Notes under the pieces: generated by a model
Database searches by the model: none
Told to the model about the DNA's origin: nothing
Seen by the model: the letters and a program-made list of their open reading frames with translations, nothing else
Shown: positions 5,858 to 6,869 of the stretch, piece by piece
Position numbering within the stretch: the stretch's first letter is position 1
Layout: the number at the start of each line of letters is the position of its first letter
NCBI GenBank assembly: GCA_016212845.1
Contig: JACRDR010000468.1
Span: 1 to 6,869 of the forward strand
Length of the DNA: 6,869 bases
DNA from: Elusimicrobiota bacterium
GTDB taxonomy: Bacteria > Elusimicrobiota > Elusimicrobia > UBA1565 > JACRDR01
Direction: 5' to 3'
Position numbers and translations under genes: made by a program

Positions 5858-6869
5858 CGCGCCCTCTCCGCATCGCCATCGCCCTGCGCGACGCCCGCGG
5901 CCTCAGCGGGACCGTCACGGTCGCGCGCGCCCTGGCGATCGGGGCGGCGAAGGCGGGCCATCAGGTGAAGCTTCTCGCGCACAAGACGCCGAAGCCCGAT
6001 TGCCCGGGCGTGCCGTCTAAGCGGGTCGGCATGCTCCCCCTCTCCTCGACGCTCCGCGCCTGGAGCTTCGACCTGGCCGCGCGCCTGGCGGCCCGGCGCA
6101 TGCGCGCGGACATCCTGCACGGCCACGGAGACCTCACGCGCCAGGACGTGCTGACGGTCAACAACGTCGACGCCGCCGAGGCGCACCACACGGGCCGCGC
6201 CAAGGTCGGCTCCTCCGGCACGCTCTTCGTGCGAAAGAGGCAGTTCGACCGCTCCCGGGTGCGGCGCATCGTGACCGTCTCCCGCCGCGCGAAGGAGGAT
6301 CTCGCGAAGTTTTACGCCGTCGAGCCGAAGCGCGTGGAGGTGATCTACCTCGGCGTGGACGCGGATCGCTTCTCTCCGGTCGGCCGGGAGGCCGACCGGA
6401 CAGAACTGCGGCGAGCCCTCAACCTGCCGAAAGACGCCGTCGTTTATCTCTCGTTGATTTCAGGCGACCCCGAACGCCGCAACATCCGCGGCCTCATCAA
6501 CGCCTTCGCCGCTGCCAAGCTTCCGTCGCGCGCCGTGCTCGTCGTCGTCGGCGACGCCGGCGCCGAAAAGCACCCCGGCGCCGCCGCGCTGCTCGCCGCC
6601 GGCCGGCTCAAGACTCTCACGAAGACCCCCGAGCCCGAGCGCGCGTACCGCGCCGCCGACGCGTTCGTCCTCGCGGCGCACTACGAGACCTTCGGCATGA
6701 CCGCGCTCGAGGCGATGGCCTGCGGGACGCCGGTGCTCGTGACCGCGCGCTGCGGCGTCAGCGAGCTCCTCGAAGACGGGGTCAACGGGCTCGTCGTCGC
6801 CGAGAGCCGCGACGAGGCGGCCCTGGCCGCCGCGCTCGAGCGGCTGGCCGAGCCGAAGCTCGCGGCGGC
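5851..6869 (+). CDS. GT4 family glycosyltransferase, WaaG-like (3' truncated by window edge)
   Basis: A retaining GT4 enzyme still open at the right edge; about 339 residues visible of an expected 360-380. The first strand and loop read RIAIALRDARGLSGTVTVARAL (7-28 counting from ATT 5851). Further features: ILHGHGDLTRQDVLTVNNVD (88-107), RRIVTVSRRAKEDL (138-151), VEVIYLGVDADRF (162-174), a donor-domain strand ending VVVGDAG (231-237), and EX7E at Glu279 and Glu287 (YETFGMTALEAMACGTPVLV). The layout of the DVLTVNNV and EPKRVEVIYLGVD blocks recalls WaaG, the core glucosyltransferase, but only distantly, so I give no symbol. No ATG, GTG or TTG lies between the deacetylase stop and a GTG at 5965, which would remove the first strand. 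ATT 5851, overlapping the upstream stop (ATTCTAG) and preceded by a G-run at 5838-5842, gives a natural N-terminus. GTG 5752 is in frame but would add 33 unconserved residues and a 106-base overlap. Confidence 0.85.
   Translation, partial: MLARPLRIAIALRDARGLSGTVTVARALAIGAAKAGHQVKLLAHKTPKPDCPGVPSKRVGMLPLSSTLRAWSFDLAARLAARRMRADILHGHGDLTRQDVLTVNNVDAAEAHHTGRAKVGSSGTLFVRKRQFDRSRVRRIVTVSRRAKEDLAKFYAVEPKRVEVIYLGVDADRFSPVGREADRTELRRALNLPKDAVVYLSLISGDPERRNIRGLINAFAAAKLPSRAVLVVVGDAGAEKHPGAAALLAAGRLKTLTKTPEPERAYRAADAFVLAAHYETFGMTALEAMACGTPVLVTARCGVSELLEDGVNGLVVAESRDEAALAAALERLAEPKLAA
6375..6400. repeat. Perfect 11-bp inverted repeat with 4-base GGGA loop inside the WaaG-like gene
   Basis: Arms 6375-6385 (TCCGGTCGGCC) and 6390-6400 are exact reverse complements around GGGA (6386-6389). 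As RNA this is an 11-bp, mostly G-C stem closed by a GNRA-type tetraloop. It codes for residues about 175-184 in the variable linker between the two GT4 domains, and the reading frame stays open through it. No T-run follows, so it is not an ordinary intrinsic terminator. Confidence 0.75.

Noticed and set aside
6557..6582. 7-bp inverted repeat CGGCGCC ... GGCGCCG in the last gene
   Set aside because: Short, wide loop, and such GC palindromes are expected by chance in GC-rich coding sequence.

Overview
The window is a tightly packed, single-direction (+ strand) segment of a very GC-rich genome. It carries seven genes of lipopolysaccharide (LPS) inner-core and outer-core assembly. The Kdo transferase and heptosyltransferase imply a Gram-negative-type outer membrane. 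Phylum cannot be fixed from sequence alone: the gene order and the style of the heptosyltransferase and GT4 proteins would suit a GC-rich Elusimicrobiota or deltaproteobacterium-like lineage, which is a low-confidence inference.

Layout: (1) 1-577, C-terminal part of waaA/kdtA (Kdo transferase), entering from the left edge. (2) 578-595, the only intergenic gap, 18 bases, which holds a perfect extended -10 promoter motif. (3) 596-2137, a GT9 heptosyltransferase with an extra GT9 N-terminal domain fused in front. (4) 2134-3189, a GT4 glycosyltransferase. (5) about 3155-4297, a second GT4 enzyme. (6) 4294-5043, a GT2 enzyme of the WaaE-like core glucosyltransferase type. (7) 5036-5857, a CE4 polysaccharide deacetylase. 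(8) about 5851-6869, a third GT4 enzyme, distantly WaaG-like, cut by the right edge. From gene 3 onward every junction overlaps (ATGA twice, 8 bases once, and two overlaps at unusual start sites), so these genes look like one translationally coupled operon. No non-coding stretch exceeds 18 bases. I saw no tRNA, rRNA, CRISPR array, insertion sequence or convincing terminator.

Inferred joint role: WaaA adds Kdo to lipid A, the GT9 enzyme adds heptose, the GT4 and GT2 enzymes add further core hexoses, and the deacetylase may remove an N-acetyl group from a core amino sugar, as WabN does in the Klebsiella core. All the enzymes would act at the cytoplasmic face of the inner membrane. No O-antigen ligase or flippase is seen here.

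The most unusual points are the 1.5-domain heptosyltransferase fusion, a promoter placed so that the GTG start would be at or near the transcript's 5' end, two GT4 genes whose conserved N-termini lack any well-placed ATG, GTG or TTG (ACG or CTG in one, ATT in the other), and a perfect 11-bp hairpin with a GNRA loop inside the last gene. I found no clearly novel defence, mobile or RNA system; this is mainly a core-LPS operon with odd details.
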